The notes beneath the pieces are model-generated. The model did no database searches. It was given only the letters and a program-made list of their open reading frames with translations, and was not told the origin of the DNA. From assembly GCA_935421135.1 (NCBI GenBank), contig OW285192.1, positions 2,957,501-3,021,500 on the forward strand: a DNA stretch of 64,000 nt, in the 5' to 3' direction. Source of the DNA: Bugulina stolonifera. Taxonomy: Eukaryota > Bryozoa > Gymnolaemata > Cheilostomatida > Bugulidae. Both the position numbers and the translations under genes were made by a program. Shown in pieces: positions 20,490 to 33,273 of this stretch (within the stretch, counting starts at the first letter, position 1; each line of letters opens with the position of its first letter).

Positions 20490-21250
20490 AAGCGTCATTG
20501 ACAGGTGTATCATACTGACAGGGATATCATACTGACAGTGGTATCATACTGACAGGGGTATCATACTGACAGTGGTATCATACTGACAGTGGTATCATAC
20601 TGACAGGGGTATCATACTAACAGTGGCATTATACTGACAGGGGTATCATACTGACAGGGGTGTCATACTGACAGGGGTATCATATTGACAGGGGTATCAT
20701 ACTGACAGGGGTGTCATACTAACAGTGGCATTATACTGACAGGGGTATCATACTGACAGAGGTATCATACTGACAGGGGTGTCATACTGACAGTGGTATC
20801 ATACTGACAGGGGTGTCATACTAACAGTGGCATTATACTGACAGGGGTATCATACTGACAGGGGTGTCATACTGACAGGGGTATCATATTGACAGGGGTA
20901 TCATACTGACAGAGGTGTCATACTAACAGTGGCATTATACTGACAGGGGTATCATACTGACAGGGGTGTCATACTGACAGTGGTATCATACTGACAGGGG
21001 TGTCATACTAACAGTGGCATTATACTGACAGGGGTATCATACTGACAGAGGTATCATACTGACAGGGGTGTCATACTGACAGTGGTATCATACTGACAGG
21101 GGTGTCATACTAACAGTGGCATTATACTGACAGGGGTATCATACTGACAGAGGTATCATACTGACAGGGGTGTCACACTGACAGTGGTATCATACTGACA
21201 GGGGTGTCATACTGACAGTGGTATCATACTGACAGGGGTATCATACTGTC
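20490..21250 (+). repeat. minisatellite, 17-bp unit with 102-bp higher-order period
   Basis: About 45 copies of ACAGGGGTATCATACTG are present. A variant, CATACTAACAGTGGCATT, recurs at about 20621, 20723, 20825, 20927, 21012 and 21114, so the array has been amplified mostly as six-unit (102 bp) blocks. Confidence 0.93.
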
Positions 21251-21499
21251 ACCCCCAATCAACCACAGTAATGTAGTCGAGTCTGTACAGTGAAGTTCAT
21301 GTAGGGAACTACATGTATAAGTGTACAATAACTGTGTATAAATATATGAGTGGTATAAATATTATATAAAGTACATCAGTCCCTCCCTCGGTGACCTTTC
21401 ACCTTAGGAACCTCTGTCTTCTTTGTGCAGCTTCCTATTTTGCTCTCCAGGGCTTCTTAATAAAGCTGCTGCTTCAAGTTTTTTTGGCTTGAGATCAAA

Positions 21500-24400
21500 T
21501 CAAGTCATGACTTGGCATTACTGATTATTTTACGGGTTCCAGTCAGTCCACGTCAGTCCAGCTCATGTCATACAGGATCAACTCCACGGGTTGTCATAGA
21601 ATGCTGTGGGTCTAGCAGTTGGGTCTCGCATGACTTGGCATTACTAATTATGTTATGGTTTCCAGTCAGTCCACGTCAGTCCAGTTCATGTCAGACAGGA
21701 TCAACTCCATGTTTCAGACAACCCGACTGCTGTGAGTCTAGCAGTTGGTTCTCGCATAACTTGGCATTACTAATTATGTTATGGTTTCCAGTCAGTCCAT
21801 GTCAGTCCACATCATGCCAGACAGGATCAACTCCATGTCTCCGACAACCCGACTGCTGTGGGTCCAGCAGTTGGGTCTCTCACGATTTGGCATTACTGAT
21901 TATGTTACGGTTTCCAGTCAGTCCACATCAGACCACATCATATCATACAGGATCAACTCCATGGCATAGACAACCCGACTGCTGTGGGTCTAGCAGTTGG
22001 GTCTCGCATGACTTGGCATTACTAATTATGTTATGGTTTCCAGTCAGTCCACGTCAGTCCAGTTCATGTCATACAGGATCAACTCCATGCTTCAGACAAC
22101 CCGACTGCTGTGGGTCTAGCAGTTGGGTCTCGCATGACTTGGCATTACTAATTATGTTATGGTTTCCAGTCAGTCCACGTCAGTCCAGTTCATGTCAGAC
22201 AGGATCAACTCCATGTTTCAGACAACCCGACTGCTGTGGGTCTAGCAGTTGGGTATCGCATGATTTGGCAATACTGATTATATTACGGTTTCCAGTCAGT
22301 CCATGTCAGTCCACATCATGCCAGACAGGATCAACTCCATGTCTCCGACAACCCGACTGCTGTGGGTCCAGCAGTTGGGTCTCTCACGATTTGGCATTAC
22401 TGATTATGTTACGGTTTCCAGTCAGTCCATGTCAGTCCACATCATGTCATACAGAATCAACTTCATGTCTTAGACAACCCAACTGCTGTGGGTCGAGCAG
22501 TTGGGTCTCACATGACTTGGCATTACTGATTATATTACGGTTTCCAGTCAGTCCACATCAGTCCGCATCATGTCATACAGGATCAACTCCATGGCATAGA
22601 CAACCCGACTGCTGTGGGTCTAGCAGTTGGGTCTCACATGTCTTTGCATTACTGATTATATGACGGTTTCCAGTCAGTCCACATCAGACCACATCATATC
22701 ATACAGGATCAACTCCATGGCATAGACAACCCGACTGCTGTGGGTCTAGCAGTTGGGTCTCGCATGACTTGGCATTACTAATTATGTTATGGTTTCCAGT
22801 CAGTCCACGTCAGTCCAGTTCATGTCATACAGGATCAACTCCATGTCTCAGACAACCCGACTGCTGTGGGTCCAGCAGTTGGGTCTCACATGATTTGGCA
22901 TTACTGATTATATTACGGTTTCCAGTCAGTCCACGTCAGTCCACATCATGTCATACAGGATCAACTCCCATGTCTCAGACAACCCGACTGCTGTGGGTCC
23001 AGCAGTTGGGTATCGCATGATTTGGCAATACTGATTATATTACGGTTTCCAGTCAGTCCATGTCAGTCCACATTATGTCAGACAGGATCAACTTAATGTC
23101 TCAGACAACCCGACTGCTGTGGGTCCAGCAGTTGGGTATCGCATGACTTGACATTACCGATTATGTTACCGTTTCCAGTCAGTCCACGTCTGTCCACATC
23201 ATGTCATACAGGATCAACTCCATGTCTTCGACAACCCGACTGCTGTGGGTCCAGCAGTTGGGTCTCTCATGATTTGGCATTACTGATTATGTTACGGTTT
23301 CCAGTCAGTCCACATCAGTCCGCATCATGTCATACAGGATCAACTCCATGGCATAGACAACCCGACTGCTGTGGGTCTAGCAGTTGGGTCTCACATGTCT
23401 TTGCATTACTGATTATATGACGGTTTCCAGTCAGTCCACATCAGACCACATCATATCATACAGGATCAACTCCATGGCATAGACAACCCGACTGCTGTGG
23501 GTCTAGCAGTTGGGTCTCGCATGACTTGGCATTACTAATTATGTTATGGTTTCCAGTCAGTCCACGTCAGTCCAGTTCATGTCATACAGGATCAACTCCA
23601 TGTCTCAGACAACCCGACTGCTGTGGGTCCAGCAGTTGGGTCTCACATGATTTGGCATTACTGATTATATTACGGTTTCCAGTCAGTCCACGTCAGTCCA
23701 CATCATGTCATACAGGATCAACTCCCATGTCTCAGACAACCCGACTGCTGTGGGTCCAGCAGTTGGGTATCGCATGATTTGGCAATACTGATTATATTAC
23801 GGTTTCCAGTCAGTCCATGTCAGTCCACATTATGTCAGACAGGATCAACTTAATGTCTCAGACAACCCGACTGCTGTGGGTCCAGCAGTTGGGTATCGCA
23901 TGACTTGACATTACCGATTATGTTACCGTTTCCAGTCAGTCCACGTCTGTCCACATCATGTCATACAGGATCAACTCCATGTCTTCGACAACCCGACTGC
24001 TGTGGGTCCAGCAGTTGGGTCTCTCATGACTTGGCATTACTGATCATATTACGGTTTCCAGTCAGTCCACGTCAGTCCACATCATGTCATACAGGATCAA
24101 CTCCATGTCTTCGACAACCTGACTGCTGTGGGTCCAGCAGTTGGGTCTCTCATGATTTGGCATTACTGATTATGTTATGGTTTCCAGTCAATCCATGTCA
24201 GTCCACATCATGTCATACAAGATCAACTTAATGTCTCAGACAACCCGACTGCTGTGGGTCCAGCAGTTGGGTATCGCATGACTTGGCATTACTGATTATA
24301 TTACGATTTCCAGTCAGTCCACATCAGTCCACATCATGTCAGACAGGATCAGCTCCATGGCTCAGACAACCCGACTGCTGTGGGTCCAGTAGTTGGGTCT

Positions 24401-24600
24401 CACATGAATTGGCATTACTGATTATGTTACGGTTTCCTGTCAGTCCACATCAGTCCTCATCATGTCATACAGGATCAGCTCCATGGCTCAGACAACCCGA
24501 CTGCTGTGGGTCTAGCAGTAGGGTCTCGCATGACTTCGCATTACAGATGATGTTACGGTTTCCTATCAGTCCAGTCAGATTACGTCATGTCACACAGGAT
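21500..24600 (+). repeat. 126-bp satellite array with a 757-bp higher-order duplication
   Basis: About 24-25 units of 126 bp (containing GGTTTCCAGTCAGTCCACGT and AGACAACCCGACTGCTGTGG) run across 3.1 kb. Because 126 is a multiple of three, long frames stay open, including 21512-22663 (383 codons of a 42-residue Cys/Ser-rich repeat). Segments from about 22515 and 23272 are near-identical at 757 bp spacing and share the same 1-bp insertion. There is no sign that it is a gene. Confidence 0.95.
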
Positions 24601-24629
24601 CAACTCACGTCTCAGACAATCCCTCTGCT

Positions 24630-24910
24630 GTGTTAACTGTGGCTTGGACGAACCTATTTTTGAGACGCAGGGAAGTAGCTCTGGCTGTAGTTTTTGTCGA
24701 GAGCGGGTTGGGGATAAGCGATTTCTCTGCCCTCAACAGACGTTCTGTTGCGAAATATACACATGTATGTATTTTCGTGACCCTTGACTGCGGCAACCCC
24801 TCAGACAAGTAACCTTCAGATGAGTATCACCGCCTGGCAAGCCAGCCCCTCTATGTCCTCCCGTTTGTCATCATCGACAAAAGCCCCGACTCGCAGTCTG
24901 GTTGCGTAAC
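24630..24910 (+). other. GC-richer coding-like patch, unassigned
   Basis: Directly after the satellite the base composition changes and two + frames and one - frame are open at once. One + frame is Cys-rich (CVNCGLDEPIFETQG, then CSFCRERVGDK). Another reads VALAVVFVESGLGISDF. After an acceptor-like CCTTCAG, 24820-24909 encodes 29 residues ending in TRSLVA and TAA. I cannot say which frame, if any, is used. It could be a decayed exon or a fragment of a transposon gene. Confidence 0.3.
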
Positions 24911-25332
24911 CCAGTTTTTATGAAGTAATAATTCCAATGTATATGAGATGTTATTTATTGGGGAGTTCTCTACTGGTGATTTCTCATTTCAGTTTGTATC
25001 ATGCTTCCCTAAATATGGTCTTCAATCGTTATAGGTTGTTGTAGTAACAGTTTCCAGTGGTCAGAACTATGGCATATAATGTGTGCGTTAAGCTGGCAGT
25101 GGAATTCTGTGCATGTATGTAATTTAGATTGTAGCATTCATTGTAAAATGGTACTAACACCTGGGGATTTGATTGGACATTGGTCTTTGGATAATCTGTA
25201 ACATAACAGTAACATAGGTAACAGTGGAGAACTGACATTGATCTTTTGGTTTCTGACTAACATAGTTTGGTTCTGGTGAGTGGAGGTCGGGGACTAGACA
25301 GAGAAGACAGAGATTCCAGTTGTATCTAATTA

Positions 25333-25530
25333 ATATACTAGTCTACCCACCAATACCTGATATATACTTGTATACAGCTCTATTTCATTTGTTTACCCAC
25401 TAATACCTGATATATACTTGTATACAGCTCTATTTCATTAGTTTACCCACCAATACCTGATATATACTTGTATACAGCTCTATTTCCTTTGTTACCTACT
25501 AATACCTGATATATACTTGTATGCAGCTCT
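25333..25530 (+). repeat. ~50-bp tandem repeat, four copies
   Basis: The unit contains CCAATACCTGATATATACTT and ends in an acceptor-like TTGTATACAGCTCTATTTC. Each copy therefore repeats a splice-acceptor-like sequence, though no coding follows. Confidence 0.85.
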
Positions 25531-26107
25531 ATTTCAACTGTATGCTATCAACTCTTTTATTTTGCTTTTTGTTCTTTTAATAAACTATGATTTAGCTTTC
25601 AAAGTTCAATGGAAAGTTGATATACACTGTTACAAGGGAAGTAGTGGGAAGTCCAATCCTTGTCCCAGCTTAGTAACAATCATAATGATTGACTGTACTG
25701 CATGTGTCCACTCCATTGTTAATTTTGATAGCAACACCATCTTGACATCTGTTCTACTCTTTTGCTCCTTGATTCTACATCACTAGCGTCAATCTCCTGC
25801 AAGATGGGGTGCTTGACTAACCCCCCCCCCACCATTGTTTATTCTTCCTGTCCAATAGCTTTGGATGTTTTCAGCAGTTACTTTCCTTTTGAATAGCACA
25901 TGTTGTGCCTACAGTATTCCGAGAGTAAAACAGGTGTATATATATATATACATGTGTATATGTACATAGGTATAAAAGAGTGTAAGTGTGCAGTCGTTAT
26001 AACCATATTGTCAAAACAATGCATAACAATAAGGATATGACACTAATGTAGGTTAGTACAAGAAGATTAGGACATACATGTAGATGTGGATGAGTTGAGC
26101 AATGACA

Positions 26108-26185
26108 ACTAACAGGTGCAATAATGTCCTTCAGGCGGGCCCAGCCCGTATAAGCAAATGTCCTGACCATTACACTATTGCAACA
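26108..26185 (-). repeat. weak tRNA-like segment
   Basis: On the - strand TAGTGTAATGGTCAGGACAT resembles the A-box region of an Asp/Gly-type tRNA. No B-box is visible, so it is at most a SINE remnant. Confidence 0.25.
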
Positions 26186-27544
26186 ATATATTTGGTGGAA
26201 TCTACATGTACATGTACATGCGTGTAGTTTATATAAACTATGTAATATTATACAATACACTGTACATTGTGGATTACTATAATATTAGGAAAATAATGTA
26301 GAATCTGTATTACATCACAGTCATGTGATAACAATCATTATGATATACATGTATTACACAATATTGCATTGGGATTAGCAGCAGTGCTGTGTCATATTTT
26401 ACACAACACAATACAAACAGTATAATATTGGTAACAACGCAGCTGTGCTGCATGTTGTACAGTGTACTTCTATCATAGCAGCACAGCACTGTATAGGCCC
26501 TGGCTCCATGTTACAAAATACCACGTAGATTCTGTGTTATATCTGTAACTTGTGGTAGACTTTACCAAGTACATAATACATACATGGAAATAGTTTACTA
26601 ACTTATAACTAACCAGGAATATTTCAAATACTGTAAATATAAATAATGATGCAATGACTATGTGTGGCTGTGCATAAATTTTGTACCCAAGGTAGCCTGA
26701 CTACATTGTGTTTTCGTTTATGGAATTACGCTGCAGAGTGCTTGGCATGTATTCAGTACTTATGAACTCTAATAAATTGTGGTGGTATCAATGATGTACA
26801 TGTACTTGTACTTGGCAAGATTATTTGATTAAGGTCAATTTGGGGCTGCCTTTGGGTGTGAATGTTGGGTGCTACGTGATTCAGAGGTGGGTGCCAAAAC
26901 GTGGAGTTCTAATGTGGGAGAGTCCCAAAACAAATTAGGTGAAATTCTCTGTTGTGTTTTGGCGAGAAATTAGAATACACAATCATGATGAATAGTGGTA
27001 GTAAATGGCATACATATTTATGGTATATCATACATTCTACTGCATATTTTTTTGTTTGCTTTTGGTGACTGTCAAGGTCATAATATGTATACAAGATGTA
27101 GGTTATCAGAAGTATGAAGGTGTTACATCAATGGGGAGGATTTTAGTATTAATAACATTCTGTCTACGAATAGGATGTGATGAGTTATCTCGAGTCGTTA
27201 TGTGAAGCTATCCTCTCCAGTTACCTGGGGAGAGAAGCCAAATGGTGGGAGGGTACTATACTAACTAATGATTTCACATTATAGTGAATGGTCCAACATG
27301 AGCACTACCAAACTATTGCTCATAGCAAGAAGTTATCCTCTCTCAATTCTCTTATCAAATAGAGAGAGAACAACTTCTTATTATTATCAACAGCCTATGA
27401 CTGTCCACATACAACTTTATTATTATATCTACCAGCAAAAAATATATATATTATTAGTAACACTCTATTTTTGTAACTCTTACAATAATCTGAATCCAAA
27501 ATTTACTTACAGCTGTAATTGCCTACCTGTAAGAAACATGTAGT

Positions 27545-28305
27545 ACTCTATGGTCCTTGGTATGGTATATTACAACAGTAGCGCTCTATAGTCCTTGGTA
27601 TGGTATATTATAACAGTAGCGCTCTGTGGTCTTTGGTATGGTATATTATAACAGTAGCGCTCTGTGGTCTTTGGTATGGTATGTTATAACAGTAGCGCTC
27701 TATGGTCCTTGGTATGGTATATTATAACAGTAGCGCTCTATGGTCCTTGGTATGGTATATTATAACACTAGCGCTCTATGGTCCTTGGTATGGTATATTA
27801 TAACAGTAGCGCTCTATGGTCCTTGGTATGGTATATTATAACAGTAGCGCTCTATGGTCCTTGGTATGGTATATTATAACACTAGCGCTCTATGGTCCTT
27901 GGTATGGTATATTATAACAGTAGCGCTCTATGGTCCTTGGTATGGTATATTATAACAGTAGCGCTCTATGGTCCTTGGTATGGTATATTATAACAGTAGC
28001 GCTCTATGGTCTTTGGTATGGTATATTATAACAGTAGCGCTCTATGGTCCTTGGTATGGTATATTATAACAGTAGCGCTCTATGGTCCTTGGTATGGTAT
28101 ATTATAACAGTAGCGCTCTGTGGTCTTTGGTATGGTATATTATAACAGTAGCGCTCTATGGTCCTTGGTATGGTATATTATAACAGTAGCGCTCTATGGT
28201 CCTTGGTATGGTATATTATAACACTAGCGCTCTATGGTCCTTGGTATGGTATATTATAACAGTAGCGCTCTATGGTCTTTGGTATGGTATATTATAACAG
28301 TAGCG
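27545..28305 (+). repeat. 38-bp minisatellite, left array
   Basis: About 20 copies of AGTAGCGCTCTATGGTCCTT plus GGTATGGTATATTATAAC are present. The array stops where an LTR begins and resumes at 29213, so it was probably one array. Confidence 0.95.
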
Positions 28306-28910
28306 CATACATGTATATATCTGCTTGTACTTTACTCTTATATTGTTGTATATGATTATATCCAAGTCTTTTAATGCCTTTTATACCCATGTACAGAGGC
28401 CCGACCTCTCAGAATCCATTGATATTCATTTTGTACATGAATTGGACCATTATAAGCAACTTTTGTAGAACCCGACCTATTTTGGGTCGGCTGTCGGGCT
28501 TCCGGCGGCCATCTTGTTGCGCAACTTCCGGACGACCACACGTCGTCTTTTCCCGACGTCACGTCGGCCAGAAGTCCTTATACTATATAAAGGGCACTGT
28601 TTTACTGTTCATTGTCTCAGTCTACACTTGGCTTTCAATAAAGACACATCTATACTTGATACAGAGACTTTCACTTCCTTTTGTCAGGTCATTCGCTTAG
28701 CGAACCGCCTACTAGGTCGGATCACTCTCTTTCATTGTATAGTCTGAAGGTCAGACTTGGGACCAGATGGGTCGTCTTTGGTAGTTCTTGGGCTACTGAG
28801 ACCGCTCGATCTTTCATGTAATGCGAAGTCCTATCACCACTCATAGGCACTTCATTTCTGGGTCGATAGTCGTCCAAGGACGACCGCACCAAATCACAGA
28901 AACCATTACA
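28306..28910 (+). mobile_element. solo LTR, copy A (5' end lost in the minisatellite)
   Basis: From about 28365 this matches the LTR at 55462-56278 almost base for base. It has a TATA box (ACTATATAAAGGGC near 28580), a poly-A signal AATAAAG near 28638 and the same 3' end CCATTACA. The 5' third of the LTR is absent. There is no gag or pol nearby. Confidence 0.8.
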
Positions 28911-29212
28911 ATATTGTATTCTATTACATTGTCAGTATGTCAGACCAACTTTCATATAATATTTAGCTGAATGAAGTCTACTAAAATGTTTGAGACATAA
29001 AAGATGACAACTCTATAGAAATGTAAACAATGCTTAGAGGCCTAAGCTAAGCCAAATAGGCTATTTATTGGCTGGATTAAAAGCACAGCTCACTGTAGCA
29101 GATAAATGAGTCCAGCTTCCAGAAAATGAGTCAATATGCGTCATGCGTCCAACTAGCAATTGTTTCTCTAAAATGCGTCTGTGGACTCATTATGCGTCTT
29201 AGTTGGTCAGTG
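28911..29212. other. unique spacer between LTR and right minisatellite array
   Basis: No gene or repeat was recognised in these ~300 bp. Confidence 0.5.
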
Positions 29213-30745
29213 TGGGTATGTTATAACAGTAGCGCTCTATGGTCTTTGGTATGGTATGTTATAACAGTAGCGCTCTGTGGTCTTTGGTATGGTATGTTAT
29301 AACAGTAGCGCTCTATGGTCTTTGGTATGGTATGTTATAACAGTAGCGCTCTGTGGTCTTTGGTATGGTATGTTATAACAGTAGCGCTCTATGGTCTTTG
29401 GTATGGTATGTTATAACAGTAGCGCTTTGTGGTCTTTGGTATGGTATGTTATAACAGTAGCGCTTTGTGGTCCTTGGTATGGTATATTATAGCAGTAGCG
29501 CCCTATGGTCTTTGGTATGGTATGTTATAACAGTAGCGCTCTATGGTCTTTGGTATGGTATGTTATAACAGTAGCGCTTTGTGGTCTTTGGTATGGTATG
29601 TTATAACAGTAGCGCTCTGTGGTCTTTGGTATGGTATATTATAACAGTAGCGCTCTATGGTCTTTGGTATGGTATGTTATAACAGTAGCGCCCTATGGTC
29701 TTTGGTATGGTATATTATAACAGTAGCGCTTTGTGGTCTTTGGTATGGTATGTTATAACAGTAGCGCTTTGTGGTCTTTGGTATGGTATGTTATAACAGT
29801 AGCGCTCTGTGGTCTTTGGTATGGTATGTTATAACAGTAGCGCTCTATGGTCTTTGGTATGGTATGTTATAACAGTAGCGCCCTATGGTCTTTGGTATGG
29901 TATATTATAACAGTAGCGCTTTGTGGTCTTTGGTATGGTATGTTATAACAGTAGCGCTTTGTGGTCTTTGGTATGGTATGTTATAACAGTAGCGCTTTGT
30001 GGTCTTTGGTATGGTATGTTATAACAGTAGCGCTTTGTGGTCTTTGGTATGGTATGTTATAACAGTAGCGCTCTGTGGTCTTTGGTATGGTATATTATAA
30101 CAGTAGCGCTCTATGGTCTTTGGTATGGTATGTTATAACAGTAGCGCCCTATGGTCTTTGGTATGGTATATTATAACAGTAGCGCTTTGTGGTCTTTGGT
30201 ATGGTATGTTATAACAGTAGCGCTTTGTGGTCTTTGGTATGGTATGTTATAACAGTAGCGCTCTGTGGTCTTTGGTATGGTATGTTATAACAGTAGCGCT
30301 CTATGGTCTTTGGTATGGTATGTTATAACAGTAGCGCCCTATGGTCTTTGGTATGGTATATTATAACAGTAGCGCTTTGTGGTCTTTGGTATGGTATGTT
30401 ATAACAGTAGCGCTTTGTGGTCTTTGGTATGGTATGTTATAACAGTAGCGCTTTGTGGTCTTTGGTATGGTATGTTATAACAGTAGCGCTTTGTGGTCTT
30501 TGGTATGGTATGTTATAACAGTAGCGCTTTGTGGTCTTTGGTATGGTATGTTATAACAGTAGCGCTCTGTGGTCTTTGGTATGGTATGTTATAACAGTAG
30601 CGCTCTGTGGTCTTTGGTATGGTATGTTATAACAGTAGCGCCCTATGGTCCTTGGTATGGTATATTATAACAGTAGCGCTCTATAGTCCTTGGTATGGTA
30701 TGTTATAACAGTAGCGCTCTATGGTCTTTGGTATGGTATGTTATC
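29213..30745 (+). repeat. 38-bp minisatellite, right array
   Basis: About 40 copies are present of the same 38-bp unit as the left array, mostly a different variant (GTGGTCTTTGGTATGGTATG). The two arms of the array have therefore been homogenised separately. Confidence 0.95.
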
Positions 30746-32829
30746 GCATCCTCATATTAGTGAAACACATAATAATACAATAATTGATATGAGCTCATGA
30801 TATCTGTTGATAATACACATTTGTTGTAATAAACTTCTACCCTTATACAAGCTCATGTAATGTTATACAGGTTCATGGACAAGTGAGTAGTATATAATGC
30901 TATTATTGTAGGCTACATATATTATATTATATTTCACTTGAGAATTTTCTGAAATTAATGAATTCTACAGCTAAATAAAATAGACCTCTATTAGTACACA
31001 GAGAGTTCAGGAGTTCAATGAACTGATATTAGAGTTAGTTTCGACAAGTACATCTATCATATACACTGATATGAGCCAGTGCTGCTAGACATTGATTACC
31101 AATTATTTTAAATGATTATTGTGGAAACTAAAAAGAAAATTCAATTGATCCCAATAGACTGAGAGCTTCAACAGACCACAGGTTTGATAATGGTGAGCCC
31201 TGTTACTAGCCCCAAGTCAGGGTTGCAGTGGAGGAACTGAAGCTAACCACTCTTTGGGAAAATCAATACAGCTGTTACTTTGGTAGCCAATATGAACTAT
31301 CAACTGGTGATGTAAAGGCAGGCTGTAGCTACTAGATAAAGAACAGCCAAGGTAGTACACAGTGATAAACTATAATATATTGTAGTAGGTATACATAATA
31401 ATAACATGTATAATATAATATATAATACAGTCATGTACATATATCATATATAATATATAATATAACATAATATTATAATATAATGTGTACACTACGATAT
31501 CCACTTATAATGCATTGTAATGGATATAAATACTGAAACAGAAGTTAGTAAATGCGTATACTGTAGATCTACATGTACATGTACTTGTATAGTATGTATT
31601 TACTCTCTACAATCTAGTGAATAGACCAACACTGTAGTTTTAGTTACACATGCGAATTATATTTTCACATCGCGTCGATTCGACACAAATTTTGACTAAA
31701 AGTTTCCATGTTTCATGTTCAAAAAAACAAAAATATAATGGGAATATGTAAATACAATGTTGTTTTAATTATTATATTATTGTATTACATTACATGATGT
31801 GTGTCTAGGTAGTACAATATAGAGCTATCTTCTCTGACTAATAACTAGTCATAACCATTTGTGTACCAAGATATTTATTTTTTCATATCAGATAGCTATT
31901 TAATAAGTTTGTGATAATTACATGTACATGTATATACATGTAATAATTTAGTATGAATATGTATTTATATTACATAAATATAGTAATACTATATTATGGT
32001 CATTGCATTGTGTGAGTAGCTGAATATTTATGATATTCTATACTCCATGTATGTGTTCGCAGCATTTCCTTTTGCAAATTCCGTGCATTGTGGTAGATCG
32101 TGTAACGCATGCAATGTACATGTATGTAACATACCCCCACTATATGTCACTGATCTCTCCGTCTTGTTTGCTATACATACATGTACATGTTAGTAGTCCT
32201 ACTACACGTACAACGCTGTGAGCTTGATGCAGAAAAGATAAATTTGAGATAGCCTTTGTTTTGCCAAAACAGAAGCAAGAATTATTTTCTTTAAATTTTA
32301 TTGGTTGACCGCGCCTGTACTCCAACCAAAAGCAAATTTGGAGTGGACAACTTATATTTTTGGAGTTGAATTCTCTTTTATACCTAACTTTGTACAGTTT
32401 ACATGTAATTACCACTAATATAATTTGCAAGCAAAGAGTGCTATCAGCCATTTCCTGTGTGAACAAAATATATTATTATATTTCTCTTTGACCAATGCCT
32501 CCAGAGACATCTACTATTTACATTGTATTTATGATAGATAAGACGGCACTGAGAATTAACATGTGTTGCATCATTCCAGCTCTATCTAAATAAAGATAGG
32601 GTGATCACCAACATTCCATCTCCACGTATATAATAATACATTGGTAGCAGTGATTATTTGTGTTCTACCATCATCTTCATAGATCAGATAGGAATATAAT
32701 ATACATGTACATGTACAAGTCATGTAGATAACCAAGCGATTTTATGGTTAGGTGTTCAACCCTGTCTCTGGTGTTAAGGTAACTTGTATTGTGAATTTCT
32801 AGTAGCGCTAATAACACTAGAATCACAGG
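30746..32829. other. intergenic, no supported gene
   Basis: AT-rich DNA with many TACATGTA palindromes. The only repeat seen is the GGTCAACCA-family copy at 32222-32390. Confidence 0.5.
32222..32390 (-). repeat. dispersed repeat copy (GGTCAACCA family)
   Basis: On the - strand this carries GCGCGGTCAACCAATAAAAT and then TTCTTGCTTCTGTTTTGGC, aligned over about 100 bp with 8700-8800. It may be an old transposon fragment. Confidence 0.5.
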
Positions 32830-33066
32830 CTATGATCTTTTAACCGTTTTGTACCAAGTGTTCGGAGTGGATGTAGACATGGTGCACAGGACAGGTGGAT
32901 AGGCTAGCCGCCACCTTCTTCTCCACACATTTATGGACAGCCCAAACCAAAGGAGTAAAAGGCCCAAACCAATAGCAATAACCTTCTTATATAATCGTGT
33001 AATATTATGTTCTTCAATACAAGATACACAGTTCAGCGTAGAATTGATCCTGATGAGTGGTGACAT
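32830..33066 (-). CDS. small single-pass membrane protein, unrecognised
   Basis: The 78-codon frame has a clear hydrophobic segment (residues ~29-48, VIAIGLGLLLLWFGLSINVW), then a positive cluster, RRRWR, then a ~25-residue tail ending KTVKRS. By the positive-inside rule the C-terminal tail would be cytosolic. The frame stays open about 60 bp upstream of the ATG. It lies head-to-head with the first TRPV exon, about 115 bp away, so the two could share a promoter region. I know no homologue, and it could be the last exon of a larger gene or a chance frame. Confidence 0.35.
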   Translation of the reverse strand: MSPLIRINSTLNCVSCIEEHNITRLYKKVIAIGLGLLLLWFGLSINVWRRRWRLAYPPVLCTMSTSTPNTWYKTVKRS

Positions 33067-33179
33067 TACTTTTTTGCTTTCTAATGTCTTCAGTTTTATG
33101 CATATATTATAGGCGGTGGTACCAATACACTACTACACTGATGTCTAAGGGACAGTGCAGTCATTGATCTCTCCACATC

Positions 33180-33273
33180 ATGGGTAACAATGAATCTGTG
33201 ACGGCCGGTAACAAGGCTCAAGCAGATGCCGCAGCCTGTGACTGGTATAAACTCCTGGCTCTCACAGGGGAAG
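33180..33273 (+). CDS. TRPV: TRPV alternative first exon 1a
   Basis: This exon starts [20 protein letters not shown] and ends in phase 1 at GAA G|GTAACT. The G2...S6 pattern fits the N-myristoylation consensus (MGxxxS/T). CATCATGGG precedes both alternative starts. Confidence 0.75.

Larger units (their letters stand above)
24911..27540. other. intergenic, no supported gene
   Basis: The stretch holds a short tandem array (25333-25530), a TA microsatellite near 25935, a weak tRNA-like segment (26108-26185, -) and a small hairpin at 27329-27381. No credible exon was found. Confidence 0.5.

Noticed and set aside
20490..21250. CRISPR-like regular repeats
   Set aside because: The 17-bp units are contiguous with no unique spacers, and this is eukaryotic DNA. 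The same applies to the other arrays.
21512..22663. 383-codon Cys/Ser-rich repetitive frame
   Set aside because: It is a direct translation of a 126-bp satellite whose unit length is a multiple of three. The frame breaks where units carry 1-bp changes, and the array continues regardless.
28371..28747. Short open frames shared by 28.4 and 55.8 kb
   Set aside because: They lie inside the LTRs, where the shared features are TATA box and poly-A signal, not a protein.
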